Assembly: GCA_027493885.1 (NCBI GenBank)
Contig: JAOSJZ010000001.1
Location: 1,854,622-1,918,621, forward strand
DNA length: 64,000 nt
Direction: 5' to 3'
From: Gaiella sp.
Lineage (GTDB): Bacteria; Actinomycetota; Thermoleophilia; Gaiellales; Gaiellaceae
The first letter of the stretch is position 1; each line of letters begins with the position of its first letter. Both the position numbers and the translations under genes were made by a program. Below the pieces are notes generated by a model. The model saw nothing but the letters and a program-made list of their open reading frames with translations, did not search any database and was not told where the DNA came from. Shown here piece after piece: positions 36,957 to 45,573 of this stretch.

Positions 36957-37163
36957 TCAGCCCGCGGCCGACACGCGCGGAAGCACGATCTCCGGCACCT
37001 CCTTCCCGTCGGCGAGCAGCGCGCGGCACTCGGGGCACGCGAGCACGCCGCGCAGTCGCATGACGAACTCGCCACAACAGAGGCATTCGAGGCTGGCACC
37101 TCGCGCGAGGGCGAGGAGCTCCTGGTCGAGCGTGCGGGCGAGAGGGGTCACCGCGGTGCTCAT
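36957..37163 (-). CDS. Small zinc-ribbon protein in the lexA operon
   Basis: This 68-residue protein has two CxxC knuckles, CLCCGEF (residues 28-34) and CPEC (43-46), which make a zinc ribbon. The ATG at 37163 overlaps the lexA stop as ATGA, so it is made with LexA and should be SOS-controlled. No enzyme motif is present. It may be a regulatory or DNA-associated partner. Such LexA-linked zinc ribbons are not well characterised as far as I know. Confidence 0.7.
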   Translation of the reverse strand: MSTAVTPLARTLDQELLALARGASLECLCCGEFVMRLRGVLACPECRALLADGKEVPEIVLPRVSAAG

Positions 37164-37801
37164 CGCAGGCTCCGGAACACCCCCACCACCTTGCCCAGGA
37201 TCTTGACGTGGTCGGCGTAGATCGGCGCGAGCGCCGCGTTCTCCGGCTGGAGACGGACGCGGCCGTCCGTCTCGCGGTAGAAGGTCTTGACCGTCGCCTC
37301 GTCCGCCGACTCGTCCTCGCCGACGAGCGCGACGACGACATCGCCGCTGCGGGCGTCGTCGCGGCGCTGGACGACGATCGTGTCGCCGTCGAGGATGCCC
37401 GCCTCGATCATCGAGTCGCCGTGGATCGTGAGGAGGAAGTCCGCGCCGCGCCCGATCGTCTCCGGGACGGCGACGACGTCCTCGATGTTCTCCTCTGCGA
37501 GCAGCGGGCCGCCCGCCGCGACGCGGCCGAGCAGCGGCAGGCGCGGCACGTCGGCGGCCGCGGGAGTCTCGACGCGGCGATGGCCGGTCAGCTCGATCGC
37601 GCGCGGCTTCGTCGGATCGCGCCGGATCAGGCCGACGCGCTCGAGGTTCGCGAGGTGGGCGTGCACCGTCGACGGCGATGCGAGCCCGACCTCGTTGCCG
37701 ATCTCGCGCACGGTCGGCGGGTAGCCGTGGTCGCCCACGTACGTGACGAGGAACTGCCAGATCTCCTGTTGGCGCGCGGTGAGCGGGGTCTCTGCCGGCA
37801 C
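37160..37801 (-). CDS. lexA: LexA repressor (SOS response regulator)
   Basis: This 213-residue repressor has an N-terminal wHTH (LTARQQEIWQFLVTYVGDHG, PPTVREIGNEVGLASPSTVH) and a S24 protease domain with cleavage site GRVAAGG, Ser in HGDSMIEAG and Lys in ATVKTF. I chose the GTG at 37801 because AGGAGG lies five bases upstream and because the longer frame would run through the LexA box at 37826-37837. It represses its own operon and other DNA-repair genes until RecA-stimulated self-cleavage. Confidence 0.95.
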   Translation of the reverse strand: MPAETPLTARQQEIWQFLVTYVGDHGYPPTVREIGNEVGLASPSTVHAHLANLERVGLIRRDPTKPRAIELTGHRRVETPAAADVPRLPLLGRVAAGGPLLAEENIEDVVAVPETIGRGADFLLTIHGDSMIEAGILDGDTIVVQRRDDARSGDVVVALVGEDESADEATVKTFYRETDGRVRLQPENAALAPIYADHVKILGKVVGVFRSLR

Positions 37802-37825
37802 GGCTACCTCCTGATGGGTATCAAC

Positions 37826-37837
37826 GAACGTATGTTC
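37826..37837. promoter_or_regulatory. LexA box (SOS operator)
   Basis: GAACGTATGTTC is a perfect palindrome of the Gram-positive/actinobacterial SOS box (GAAC-N4-GTTC). It lies 25 bases upstream of the lexA start and indicates autoregulation. Confidence 0.9.
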
Positions 37838-37893
37838 GTCAGAAAGGGTACGGATCCTGCCGGACGGCGTCAACCGGCCGCCGGTCAGCGAGC

Positions 37894-38289
37894 TCACGAC
37901 ACGCGCATGATCCCCGGGATCCCGTCGAATCCCGCGTCGAAGCTCATGATCCGCTCGATGCCATGCCGGTACATGACCGCGACGTGAACGGCATCGCGGG
38001 CGCTCAGCCTCTCCGTCGTGACGACGAGGCCCTTCGCGCGCTCGACGTCGGCGAGCTCTACGGCGAACGTCGCGTCCACCACCGCACGAAGCAGGTCGAA
38101 AGCGGGCTGGATTGCATCTCTGCGCTCGATCGCGACGTAGCGGTGGAGTATCTCCCGGAACACCTCGGCGTCTGCCACGAGGCGCTCACCCCCCGCAATC
38201 GCCTCCTCGAGGACGCTGCGGGCAGCGTGCTTGAGCGGATGCTCGGCGCCGACGAGGTACATCGGGACGTTCGAGTCGACCAGGATCAT
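37894..38289 (-). CDS. PIN-domain ribonuclease, VapC-like toxin
   Basis: This 131-residue PIN protein has Asp5 in [11 protein letters not shown], an acidic residue in DAEVFREIL (around Glu42), and Asp in [11 protein letters not shown] and FDAGFD, the usual quartet of metal ligands. It is a likely sequence-specific RNase toxin. The ATG at 38289 overlaps the antitoxin stop as ATGA, in the normal antitoxin-first order. Confidence 0.88.
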   Translation of the reverse strand: MILVDSNVPMYLVGAEHPLKHAARSVLEEAIAGGERLVADAEVFREILHRYVAIERRDAIQPAFDLLRAVVDATFAVELADVERAKGLVVTTERLSARDAVHVAVMYRHGIERIMSFDAGFDGIPGIMRVS

Positions 38290-38537
38290 CGACTCTCGAC
38301 GTAGCCGCGCTCGATCTCGGCGAGGATCTGCTCGATCTCACCCGACGGGTACGAATGCGCGGTCGCGGCACGGACCGCTGCGAGCTTGTCGCCGGTATCC
38401 AGTCCGCTCTCGGCCTCCCGCGCCGCGCGGAGGGCACGCCGGACCCACTCGGACACCGTCACGCGCTTTCTGCGCGCCGCCCGGCGAACCTCCCGGAGCT
38501 CGTCATCGCTGAGAATGACCTGCAGCCGTTTACTCAT
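38286..38537 (-). CDS. Ribbon-helix-helix antitoxin paired with the PIN toxin
   Basis: This 83-residue protein begins [20 protein letters not shown], an RHH beta strand plus helix, followed by [16 protein letters not shown] as second helix. The C-terminal half would wrap the toxin. The ATG at 38537 lies in a short AT-richer stretch with CATGACTATGAGTATGAC repeats, probably its promoter/operator. It is coupled to the VapC-like gene. Confidence 0.88.
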   Translation of the reverse strand: MSKRLQVILSDDELREVRRAARRKRVTVSEWVRRALRAAREAESGLDTGDKLAAVRAATAHSYPSGEIEQILAEIERGYVESR

Positions 38538-38595
38538 GACTATGAGTATGACAGGCGTATCATGATGTGCGGTAGGCGGCTCCGACCCGGAAGAC

Positions 38596-38622
38596 GCGAA
38601 GCGGGCCGGCGGCCCGCTTCGC
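38596..38622 (-). terminator. Perfect 12-bp hairpin downstream of tRNA-Leu
   Basis: GCGAAGCGGGCC (38596-38607) pairs with GGCCCGCTTCGC (38611-38622) around a GGC loop. It lies just past the tRNA 3' end on the minus strand. There is no T tract, as with other terminators of this genome. Confidence 0.7.
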
Positions 38623-38626
38623 GCAT

Positions 38627-38710
<84 letters not shown>

Positions 38711-38803
38711 GTGGAGTCGTGATGATAGCGGCAGCCGATGCGCCGGCAAGGAAGAGGGCGAGGCTGATGCCACACCGACGGCCCGGCGCGCTGCGCCCGG
38801 CCG

Positions 38804-39025
38804 CTACGCGAGCAGCCGGTAGAGGACGACGGTGTTCACCGTGAAGAGCACGGCCACGGCGACCGTCAGACGCGTCAGGTTCCGCTCGACGATATGCGTC
38901 CCGCCCTGGGAGGTCGGCGTGAAGCCGATGCCGCCGAAGCCGGCGTCACGACCCGAGTGCATGAGCACGAGCGTCACGAGCCCGGCGCCGAGCAGCACCT
39001 GCAGGACTGCGAAGACGGACGTCAT
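38804..39025 (-). CDS. secG: Preprotein translocase subunit SecG
   Basis: This 73-residue protein has two membrane helices (VFAVLQVLLGAGLVTLVLMH and LTVAVAVLFTVNTVVLYRLL) flanking the conserved cytoplasmic loop GFGGIGFTPTSQGG with NLTRLT. Both size and layout are those of SecG of the SecYEG channel. The ATG at 39025 faces away from the small gene at 39060. Confidence 0.92.
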   Translation of the reverse strand: MTSVFAVLQVLLGAGLVTLVLMHSGRDAGFGGIGFTPTSQGGTHIVERNLTRLTVAVAVLFTVNTVVLYRLLA

Positions 39026-39059
39026 CGGCGGGCCATGGTACCGGCGTTACCCTCCCCCC

Positions 39060-39260
39060 ATGGCCGCGGGAGACGAGGCACGGGCGAAGATCCAGCGCCT
39101 TCTCGTCACGGGCGACAACCGTCTCAAGCAGGGAGCTGCCCCCGAGAAGGTACGCGAGAGCTACGAGCAGGCCCTGGCGGCCGCGCGCGAGGCAGGGCTC
39201 GAGGGGGCGGTGCGACCTCTCGTGGAGTTGCGCCTCGCCGACCTCGACGCGCGCTCCTGA
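39060..39260 (+). CDS. Small helical protein of unknown function
   Basis: This 66-residue charged protein, MAAGDEARAKIQRLLVTGDN followed by KVRESYEQALAAAREAG, reads as two or three amphipathic helices, possibly TPR-like. The ATG follows a C-rich stretch a few bases after TTACCCT, which may be a -10 element of a leaderless transcript. I do not recognise a function; small proteins of this pattern occur beside secG in some actinobacteria. Confidence 0.6.
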   Translation: MAAGDEARAKIQRLLVTGDNRLKQGAAPEKVRESYEQALAAAREAGLEGAVRPLVELRLADLDARS

Positions 39261-39338
39261 CGCTTCCGCGCGCGCCTTCCAGCCGACGCGTTCGCGAGAC
39301 TTCGGCAGGTCCCCGACCGTCGGAAGGAGCAAGAAACC

Positions 39339-40049
39339 ATGGGGAAGACGCAGACGTACCTCGCGGAGGTATTCGGCACCTTTGCGCTCGTGGGGATCGG
39401 GTCTTTCGCGATCCTCTCGTCGGCCGCGGGGGGCAGCCTCGACGTCGTCGCGATCGCGTTCGGCTTCGGCCTGGCCCTGCTCGTCGGGCTCTACGCGTTC
39501 GGGGAGGTCTCCGGGGGGCACTTCAACCCGGCCGTCTCGCTCGGGATGTTCCTCGACCGGCGCCTGTCGCTGAACGACATGCTCGGGTACTGGGTCGCCC
39601 AGGTCGTCGGCGCCATCGCCGCCTCACTCGTCGTGCTGATCGCGTTCAACGACAATGCGGTCGCAGCGACGACGACGCAGTCCTCGGACAACTGGGCCGG
39701 GATCGTGGTCGAGGTGATGATGACGGCGCTCTTCGTCGCCGTGATCCTCCAGTCGACGAAGAGCGAGCGCGTGCGCGGCACCGCCCTCGTCGCGATTCCC
39801 CTCACGCTCCTCGCGATCCACATCGCGATCGTCCCGATCAGCGGCTCGTCGGTGAACCCGGCTCGGAGCCTCGGCCCCGCGCTGATCGGCACCGAGTTCG
39901 GCGATCTCTGGATCTACCTGATCTTCCCGCTGGTCGGCGCCGTCCTCGGGTGGGTCGTGCACAAGATCGTCGCCGAAGGCGACATGAGCCTCCGCGACGA
40001 CCTCGACGGCGTGCGGCGCGGCACGGGCGCGCCGGGAGCATCCGGCTAG
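39339..40049 (+). CDS. Aquaporin / MIP-family channel
   Basis: This 236-residue membrane channel has six helices and both half-helix motifs: GGHFNPAVS (about residue 63) and GSSVNPARS (about residue 168). The arginine after the second NPA is present. Selectivity residues suggest an aquaporin-Z-like water channel, though glyceroporin activity cannot be excluded. AGGAGC precedes the ATG. Its stop TAG (40047-40049) shares the palindrome CTAG with the stop of the convergent glycosyltransferase. Confidence 0.92.
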   Translation: MGKTQTYLAEVFGTFALVGIGSFAILSSAAGGSLDVVAIAFGFGLALLVGLYAFGEVSGGHFNPAVSLGMFLDRRLSLNDMLGYWVAQVVGAIAASLVVLIAFNDNAVAATTTQSSDNWAGIVVEVMMTALFVAVILQSTKSERVRGTALVAIPLTLLAIHIAIVPISGSSVNPARSLGPALIGTEFGDLWIYLIFPLVGAVLGWVVHKIVAEGDMSLRDDLDGVRRGTGAPGASG

Positions 40050-41089
40050 GCGACGTCAGCCGGGACGCCTGCGGCGGCGGGCGTCCCGGCGGCCCGCTCG
40101 AGCAGACGCTCGATCCGCCCGGTCTGGAGGCGAACGTCGTGAGACGCCGCGGCCGCCCGGGCCGACTCGTTCGGTCGGGGGAGCGCGGCGGCGGCGGCGA
40201 GCGCGGCGACGAGGGCGTCGTCGTCCTCCGGATCGACGAGCACACCCGCCCCGTCCGGCACGAACTCGGGCGGGCCACCGACGCTCGTCGCGACGACGGG
40301 CCTGCCGCAGGCCATCGCCTCGAGCGTGACGAGGCCGAACGGCTCGACGAGGCTCGGCTGGCAGACGACGTCCGCCGCCTGCAGCCAGCCCGGCACGTCC
40401 CGGTGCGCCACGCGGCCGGCAAGGTGGATCCCTCGCCGGCCCTCGAGCGCGGCGCGCAGCGGCCCGTCGCCCACGAACGCGAGCCCGCCCTCACCGTGCC
40501 GCTCGAAGGCCCGGGCGAGGCGAAGCACGTTCTTGCGCTCGCTCAGCGAGCCCACGCAGACGAAGGCGGTGCCCTCCGCGCGCCAGCCGAGCTCCGCCTT
40601 CGCCACGGCGCCGTCGGCGGGTGCGAAACGGTCGAGGTCGACCCCGCAGTCGACAACCTCGATTCGGCCGCGCGCGTCCGGGACGACGGACTCGAGCCGT
40701 CGCCGCAACCAGTCGGAGACGGCGACGACCGCTGCCGCCTTCCGCACCGTGGCTCGCGTCGCGCGGCGCACCCACGCGGAGCGGACGGCGTTCTCGACGT
40801 CCTGCCCGTGCGCCGTGACGACGGTCGGAGCGCCGCCTGCGAGCACGGCCAGGAGGCCCGCCGGCACGAGGAAGTGCGCGTAGGTCACGTCCGGCCGAAA
40901 GCGGCGTGCGGCGCGGGCCACGTCCAGCGCGAGCACGGCATGGCGCGAGCGCCGGCCGCGCCGGTCGACGACCGCGCGCTCGATCTCGTGCCCGCGCGCG
41001 GCGAGGCCCGACTCGAGGTCGGCGACGAACGTCCCGAGGTCGGGCGCCTCGGGACCCGGGTACATCTGCGACACGAGCAGGATCCGCAC
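40046..41089 (-). CDS. GT4-family glycosyltransferase
   Basis: This 347-residue retaining GT-B glycosyltransferase begins VRILLVSQMYPGPEAPDLGT and contains FVCVGSLSERKN, FVGDGPLRAAL and the donor-site segment PSLVEPFGLVTLEAMACGRP with the EX7E motif. The start is the GTG at 41089, ten bases after the mutase stop, so it may be co-transcribed with that gene, although their functions are unrelated. The donor and acceptor are unknown; cell-envelope glycan or lipid glycosylation is usual. Confidence 0.88.
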   Translation of the reverse strand: MRILLVSQMYPGPEAPDLGTFVADLESGLAARGHEIERAVVDRRGRRSRHAVLALDVARAARRFRPDVTYAHFLVPAGLLAVLAGGAPTVVTAHGQDVENAVRSAWVRRATRATVRKAAAVVAVSDWLRRRLESVVPDARGRIEVVDCGVDLDRFAPADGAVAKAELGWRAEGTAFVCVGSLSERKNVLRLARAFERHGEGGLAFVGDGPLRAALEGRRGIHLAGRVAHRDVPGWLQAADVVCQPSLVEPFGLVTLEAMACGRPVVATSVGGPPEFVPDGAGVLVDPEDDDALVAALAAAAALPRPNESARAAAASHDVRLQTGRIERLLERAAGTPAAAGVPADVA

Positions 41090-41099
41090 GTCGCGTGCG

Positions 41100-42683
41100 C
41101 TACCGGGGCCCTGCCGAGGCGTCGTACGTCCCCCAGAGCTCGCGAAGGCCGCCGCAGAGCTCGCCGATCGTCGCGCGGGCCGCGAGCGCGTCGCGCAAGG
41201 CCGGCAGGAGGTTCTCGTCCGTGGCCGCGATGCGACGCACCTCGGCGACGGTCGCCTCGACCGCGGTCGCATTCCGCGCGGCGCGGAGCGCCTGCAGCCG
41301 GTCGCGCTGGGCACGCTCGATCGCCGGGTCGAGCCGGTGGAGCTCCACGCGCTCGGGCTCGTCGGCGGCGAACCGGTTGACGCCGACGATCACGCGCTCA
41401 CCGCCTTCGACCTCGCGCTGCCAGCGGAAGGCCGACTCCTCGATCTGCTCCTGCACCCACCCCGCCTCGATCGCGGGGACCGCGCCGCCGAGCTCGTCGA
41501 TCCGCTCGATCAGCTCGCGCGCACGCGCCTCGAGCTCGTCGGTGAGCGCCTCGACGTACCAGGAGCCGCCGAGCGGGTCGGCGGTCGCCGTCGTGCCGGC
41601 CTCGTGCATCAGCACCTGCTGGGTCCGCAGCGCGAGCGTCGCTGCGCGCTCGGTGGGCAGCGCCAGCGCCTCGTCGAAGGCGTTCGTGTGGAGCGACTGC
41701 GCGCCGCCGTAGACGGCGGCGAGCGCTTGCACCGCGACGCGCACGAGGTTGTTCTCGGGCTGCTGTGCGGTCAGCGTCGACCCGCCTGTCTGCGCGTGGA
41801 AGCGAAGCGCCTGCGCCTTCGGGCTCGTCGCGCCGAAGCGGTCGCGCATGATCACCGCCCACAGACGGCGCGCGGCGCGGAACTTCGCCACCTCCTGGAG
41901 CAGATCGTTGTGCGCGTTGAAGAAGAACGAGAGCCGTGTCCCGAACGCATCGGGGGAGAGGCCGGCGGCGACGGCCGCGTCGCAGTAGGCGATCCCGTTC
42001 GCGAGCGTGAACGCGATCTCCTGCACGGCCGTCGACCCCGCCTCGCGGATGTGGTAGCCGGAGATCGAGATCGTGTTCCAGTGGGGAATCCGCCCGGCGC
42101 AGTACGCGAAGAGGTCGGTCGTCAGGCGCATCGAGGGTCGCGGCGGGAAGATGTAGTTCCCGCGCGCGACGTACTCCTTGAGGATGTCGTTCTGCACGGT
42201 GCCGCGCAGCGCGTCGCCGGGCACGCCGCGGGCGGCGGCCACGAGCTCGTAGCAGAGCAGGAGGAGCGCCGCGGGCGCGTTGATCGTCATCGAGGTCGAG
42301 ACCTCTTCCAGCGGGATCCCGTCGAACAGCCGGGCCATGTCGTCGACCGAGTCGATCGCGACTCCGGTCCGCCCGACCTCACCCTCGGCGAGGTGGTCGT
42401 CCGAGTCGTAGCCGAGCTGGGTCGGCAGGTCGAAGGCGACCGAGAGGCCCGTCTGCCCGCGCGCGAGCAGCGTCCGGAACCGGCGGTTCGTCTCGTCGGC
42501 GGAGCCGAAGCCCGCGTACTGGCGCATCGTCCACGGCCGGCCGCGGTACATGTCCGGATAGGGGCCGCGTGTGAACGGGAACTCGCCCGGGCACTCGGGC
42601 GGTCCCGTCGCGTCGTCCGGCCCGTAGACGGGCTCGACCTCGATGCCCGACTCGGTCAGCCGACGGTCGGGCCCGGTCGCCAT
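41100..42683 (-). CDS. Methylmalonyl-CoA mutase, catalytic (alpha) subunit without B12 domain
   Basis: This 527-residue TIM-barrel subunit has the substrate-binding TRGPYPDMYRGRPWTMRQYA near residue 37, then SVAFDLPTQLGYDSD, PRPSMRLTTDL, and GGSTLTAQQPENN. It matches split mutases in which a separate small protein carries the cobalamin domain; that partner is not in the window. It interconverts methylmalonyl-CoA and succinyl-CoA, or an isobutyryl-type pair, using adenosylcobalamin. It could dispose of propionyl-CoA made by the catabolic cluster. Confidence 0.9.
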   Translation of the reverse strand: MATGPDRRLTESGIEVEPVYGPDDATGPPECPGEFPFTRGPYPDMYRGRPWTMRQYAGFGSADETNRRFRTLLARGQTGLSVAFDLPTQLGYDSDDHLAEGEVGRTGVAIDSVDDMARLFDGIPLEEVSTSMTINAPAALLLLCYELVAAARGVPGDALRGTVQNDILKEYVARGNYIFPPRPSMRLTTDLFAYCAGRIPHWNTISISGYHIREAGSTAVQEIAFTLANGIAYCDAAVAAGLSPDAFGTRLSFFFNAHNDLLQEVAKFRAARRLWAVIMRDRFGATSPKAQALRFHAQTGGSTLTAQQPENNLVRVAVQALAAVYGGAQSLHTNAFDEALALPTERAATLALRTQQVLMHEAGTTATADPLGGSWYVEALTDELEARARELIERIDELGGAVPAIEAGWVQEQIEESAFRWQREVEGGERVIVGVNRFAADEPERVELHRLDPAIERAQRDRLQALRAARNATAVEATVAEVRRIAATDENLLPALRDALAARATIGELCGGLRELWGTYDASAGPR

Positions 42684-42698
42684 GGCGTGATCCTACGT

Positions 42699-42733
42699 CC
42701 GCCCCGGCAGGTCCGCGCGGCCCGCCGGGGCGG
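42699..42733 (-). terminator. 10-bp inverted repeat between the GntR gene and the mutase gene
   Basis: CCGCCCCGGC (42699-42708) pairs exactly with GCCGGGGCGG (42724-42733). It lies downstream of the GntR gene and just before the mutase ATG on the minus strand, so it may separate the two units. Confidence 0.55.
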
Positions 42734-42811
42734 CTGCCACGCACCGTTTGCGGTTCGGGGCGACAGGTCAACCCTCCAACGAGGGTATTGGCCGCCGCGA
42801 GGCGGGAGCAG

Positions 42812-43468
42812 CTACAACGCGCCGCCGGCGCGCTCGACCGCTTCGAGCGCGATGCGCCGGCCCGACTCGACGTGCCGCGTGATCGCACGCCGTACTCCCT
42901 CGCGGTCGCGCCTCTCGAAGCCCGAGACGATCGCCTCGTGCTCCGTCACGAGATGCTCGTGCCGCTCGACCCGGCCGCCACGGATCACCTGCATCATCAG
43001 GTTGACCGACAGCTCGCGGTAGAAGCGCGAGAGAAGGTTGTTCCCCGCGAGGTCGACCTGCGCCTCGTGGAAGGCGGCGTTCGCCGTGTCCCATTCCTCG
43101 TGCGAGATCGCCTCCACGGTGGCCCGATGGCGCCGGCGCAGCTCCGCGATCTGCTCGTCCGAGGCCGTGTCGACCGCCACGTCCGCCGCGTGGAGCTCGA
43201 GCGCGAGCCGCACCTCGTAGCCTTCGATCAAGGCCTGCGAGGTGACCGGCGTGACGAAGTAGCCGCGGCGCGCCTTGACGCTCAGCAGCCCCTCGGAGAC
43301 GAGCCGGGTCAGGGCATGGTGGACGGGGCTGCGCGAGACGCCGAGCTCGGCGGCGAGCTCGTGCAGGCTGAGCTTCGCGCCGGGGCCGGGGTCGCGCGTC
43401 AGAACGCGCTGGCGGAGCGTCTCGTAGACCCGGTCGTTGAGATTCGCGCGGGGAGCGAGCGTGGCCAT
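42812..43468 (-). CDS. GntR-family (FadR/FCD subfamily) transcriptional regulator
   Basis: This 218-residue regulator has an N-terminal winged helix (LSLHELAAELGVSRSPVHHA, then LVSEGLLSVKARRGYFV) and a helical FCD effector domain with metal-ligand positions in AFHEAQVDLAGNN, TEHEAIVSGFERRD and ITRHVESG. FCD regulators typically sense organic acids or acyl-CoAs. The ATG at 43468 is preferred over a GTG two codons earlier. The near-palindrome GTAACATGTCAC lies 11 bases upstream, an obvious candidate for its own operator. The same core recurs before catabolic genes far to the left. Confidence 0.88.
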   Translation of the reverse strand: MATLAPRANLNDRVYETLRQRVLTRDPGPGAKLSLHELAAELGVSRSPVHHALTRLVSEGLLSVKARRGYFVTPVTSQALIEGYEVRLALELHAADVAVDTASDEQIAELRRRHRATVEAISHEEWDTANAAFHEAQVDLAGNNLLSRFYRELSVNLMMQVIRGGRVERHEHLVTEHEAIVSGFERRDREGVRRAITRHVESGRRIALEAVERAGGAL

Positions 43469-43478
43469 AGGCACAGAT

Positions 43479-43490
43479 GTAACATGTCAC
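43479..43490. promoter_or_regulatory. Near-palindromic candidate operator of the GntR regulator
   Basis: GTAACATGTCAC reads GTGACATGTTAC on the other strand, a near-perfect dyad. It lies between the GntR start and the divergent MoaD-MoaE gene. Its GTGACATG core is also present at 15987, 17856 and 21721. Confidence 0.5.
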
Positions 43491-43524
43491 CGCGGTTCGT
43501 GCCACCCGCGGATACGCTCATCGG

Positions 43525-44163
43525 GTGCAGGTGGTCGTCAAGCTCTTCGCCGCCCTTCGCGAGCGCGCCGGCGCGCGCGAGCGTGTTCTCGAGCTCCCCG
43601 CCGGCGCCTCCGTGAACGACGTATGGCCCGCGCTCGCCCTCGGCGACGAGCCCTCCGGCCTCGTCTACGCCGTGAATCGCACGTACGTCGAGCGCGGCAC
43701 GCCGCTCGCCGACGGCGACGAGGTCGCGCTCATCCCGCCCGTCTCTGGCGGTGCGTTCGTCCTCTCCGAGGCGCCGCTCTCCGTGGAGCGCGTCGCGAGC
43801 GAGGTCGCGTCGGAGGCCGCCGGGGCGATCGTGACATTCGTCGGCACGACGCGCGCCCGCTCCCGCGGACGGGACGTGATCAGGCTCGAGTACGAAGCCT
43901 ACGAGGGCATGGCCGAGGCGGAGATGGAGCGGATCGCGCGGGAGCTGCGCGAGCGGCACGACGTGATCGACGTCGCGATCCACCACCGTGTCGGCCCGGT
44001 GGAGATCGGCGAGACGAGCGTCGTCATTGCCGTCTCCGCGCCACACCGCGCGGCCGCATTCGACGCCTGCAGGGAGGCGATCGACACGCTCAAGCAGACG
44101 GTGCCGCTCTGGAAGAAGGAGCTCTACGTCGGCGGCGAGGAGTGGATCGGGCGCGGCTCTTGA
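43525..44163 (+). CDS. MoaD-MoaE fusion, molybdopterin synthase
   Basis: This 212-residue protein joins a MoaD ubiquitin-like domain (residues 1-76, ending VSGG) to a MoaE domain (from about 85; FVGTTRARSRG, HHRVGPVEIGE and PLWKKELYVGGEEW with catalytic lysines). In free MoaD the terminal Gly-Gly is the thiocarboxylate carrier; here it continues into MoaE as VSGGAFVLSE, so cleavage or unusual chemistry is needed. Related fusions are known in actinobacteria (MoaX), where proteolysis releases MoaD. The GTG start follows a -10-like TACGCT and may be leaderless. It serves cofactor supply for molybdenum enzymes such as the hydroxylase at 21752-25476. Confidence 0.88.
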   Translation: MQVVVKLFAALRERAGARERVLELPAGASVNDVWPALALGDEPSGLVYAVNRTYVERGTPLADGDEVALIPPVSGGAFVLSEAPLSVERVASEVASEAAGAIVTFVGTTRARSRGRDVIRLEYEAYEGMAEAEMERIARELRERHDVIDVAIHHRVGPVEIGETSVVIAVSAPHRAAAFDACREAIDTLKQTVPLWKKELYVGGEEWIGRGS

Positions 44164-44188
44164 CTCCGTCGAGATCCTCTGACGCGCT

Positions 44189-44887
44189 GTGAGCAACCGC
44201 TACGACACCGACTACGAGCCCGTGACGGCGCCAGAGCCGGCGACGCTACCGTCGGAGCACGATCGGTCGCGCCGGTCGCTCGTCGGACGCGTGCTCGCAT
44301 CGCTCGCGGTGGTCGTCGGCCTGCTCGTCAAGTTCGGCGCGTTCACGCTCAAGTTCTTCGGGATCTTCCTCGCCGTCGGCGGCTATGCGCTCATCTGGGG
44401 CTGGCGCTTCGCGATCGGGGTGGTGCTGCTGATCGCGGTGCACGAGCTCGGCCACTACGCCGAGGCGAAGCGCGCGGGGCTCGACCCGCAGCTCCCGGTC
44501 TTCATCCCGTTCCTCGGCGCCTATGTCGCCCTCCGGAACGTCCGCTTCGACCCCTGGGTGAACGCGCGCGTCTCCCTCGCCGGGCCCGTCGCCGGCGGTG
44601 TCGGCGCGGCAGCGTGCCTCGTCGCGGCCGTCGTGGTGGACTCGGACCTGCTGCGTGCGCTCGCCTACGTCGGCTTCCTCCTCAACCTGATCAACCTCGT
44701 CCCGATCGGCATCCTCGACGGCGGCCACGTCGTCCGCTCGTGGCGCGTCCTGCGCGCCGGCGGCGGCGCGGCGACTCCGGCGCGCGCGCGGGCGCGGGCC
44801 GCCGGGGTCGCGGTCGCGTCGATGCTCACGGTCGCCCTCCTGGTGGCGGGAATGGTCGTGGCGCACGTCCCGCAGGACCGCCTGTGA
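44189..44887 (+). CDS. Site-2-type (M50 family) membrane metalloprotease
   Basis: This 232-residue multi-spanning protein has the zinc motif HELGHYAE (about residues 85-92) in a membrane helix and the third ligand in NLVPIGILDGGHV. It lacks PDZ domains, so it belongs with the compact M50B-like intramembrane proteases. The GTG start is 25 bases after the MoaDE stop. Its TGA overlaps the next GTG (GTGA). Its substrate is unknown; a role in MoaD-MoaE processing would be speculation from adjacency. Confidence 0.88.
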   Translation: MSNRYDTDYEPVTAPEPATLPSEHDRSRRSLVGRVLASLAVVVGLLVKFGAFTLKFFGIFLAVGGYALIWGWRFAIGVVLLIAVHELGHYAEAKRAGLDPQLPVFIPFLGAYVALRNVRFDPWVNARVSLAGPVAGGVGAAACLVAAVVVDSDLLRALAYVGFLLNLINLVPIGILDGGHVVRSWRVLRAGGGAATPARARARAAGVAVASMLTVALLVAGMVVAHVPQDRL

Positions 44888-45573
44888 CCGGGAACAACGA
44901 GCTCGACAGGCGCGTCCTGCGCCGGACGCACGAGACGCTCGCGAGCGACGTGTCCCTGATCGCGTCGGAGTTCCTCGCCGGGTTCCAGGCGGTGCAGCGG
45001 ATCGACCGGCCGGCGGTCTCGGTCTTCGGCTCCGCCCGCGTGAGCGAGGAGTCGAAGACGTACGCCGCGGCGCGCGAGACCGGGCGGCTCTTCGCCGACG
45101 CGGGCCTTGCGGTCGTGACCGGCGGGGGCCCCGGCGTGATGGAGGCCGCGAACCGCGGCGCCCGGGACGGCGGGGGGCTCTCGGTCGGGTTCAACATCAT
45201 GCTCCCGCACGAGCAGGGCCTGAACCCCTACTGCGACATCGAGCTGACGTTCAAGCACTTCTACGCACGAAAGGTGATGTTCGTGAAGGCCGCGGAGGGG
45301 TTCGTCATCTTTCCCGGCGGGTTCGGGACGATGGACGAGCTGTACGAGTCGCTGACGCTGATCCAGACCGGGAAGATCGGCACCTTCCCGGTCGTCCTCT
45401 TCGACTCCGACTACTGGAGCGAGATGGTCGAGTGGATCCGGATCGAGATGCTCGCCGACGGGCTCGTGGCGCGCGCCGACCTCGACCTGCTCCACCTGAC
45501 CGACGACCCGTCCGAGGCGGTGCAACGGGTGATCGCGACGATGGGCTCGCGCGCTGCGGAGGGCTCTGCCTGA
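44884..45573 (+). CDS. LOG-family (TIGR00730) Rossmann protein, cytokinin-riboside-5'-monophosphate phosphoribohydrolase-like
   Basis: This 229-residue protein has the family signatures GGGPGVMEAANRGA and PGGFGTMDELYES, the latter with catalytic Glu. Such enzymes cleave nucleoside monophosphates to base and ribose 5-phosphate and are often mis-annotated as lysine decarboxylases. It is coupled upstream to the protease gene (GTGA) and downstream to purine nucleoside phosphorylase (CTGA), which fits a nucleotide-salvage role. Confidence 0.9.
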   Translation: MTGNNELDRRVLRRTHETLASDVSLIASEFLAGFQAVQRIDRPAVSVFGSARVSEESKTYAAARETGRLFADAGLAVVTGGGPGVMEAANRGARDGGGLSVGFNIMLPHEQGLNPYCDIELTFKHFYARKVMFVKAAEGFVIFPGGFGTMDELYESLTLIQTGKIGTFPVVLFDSDYWSEMVEWIRIEMLADGLVARADLDLLHLTDDPSEAVQRVIATMGSRAAEGSA

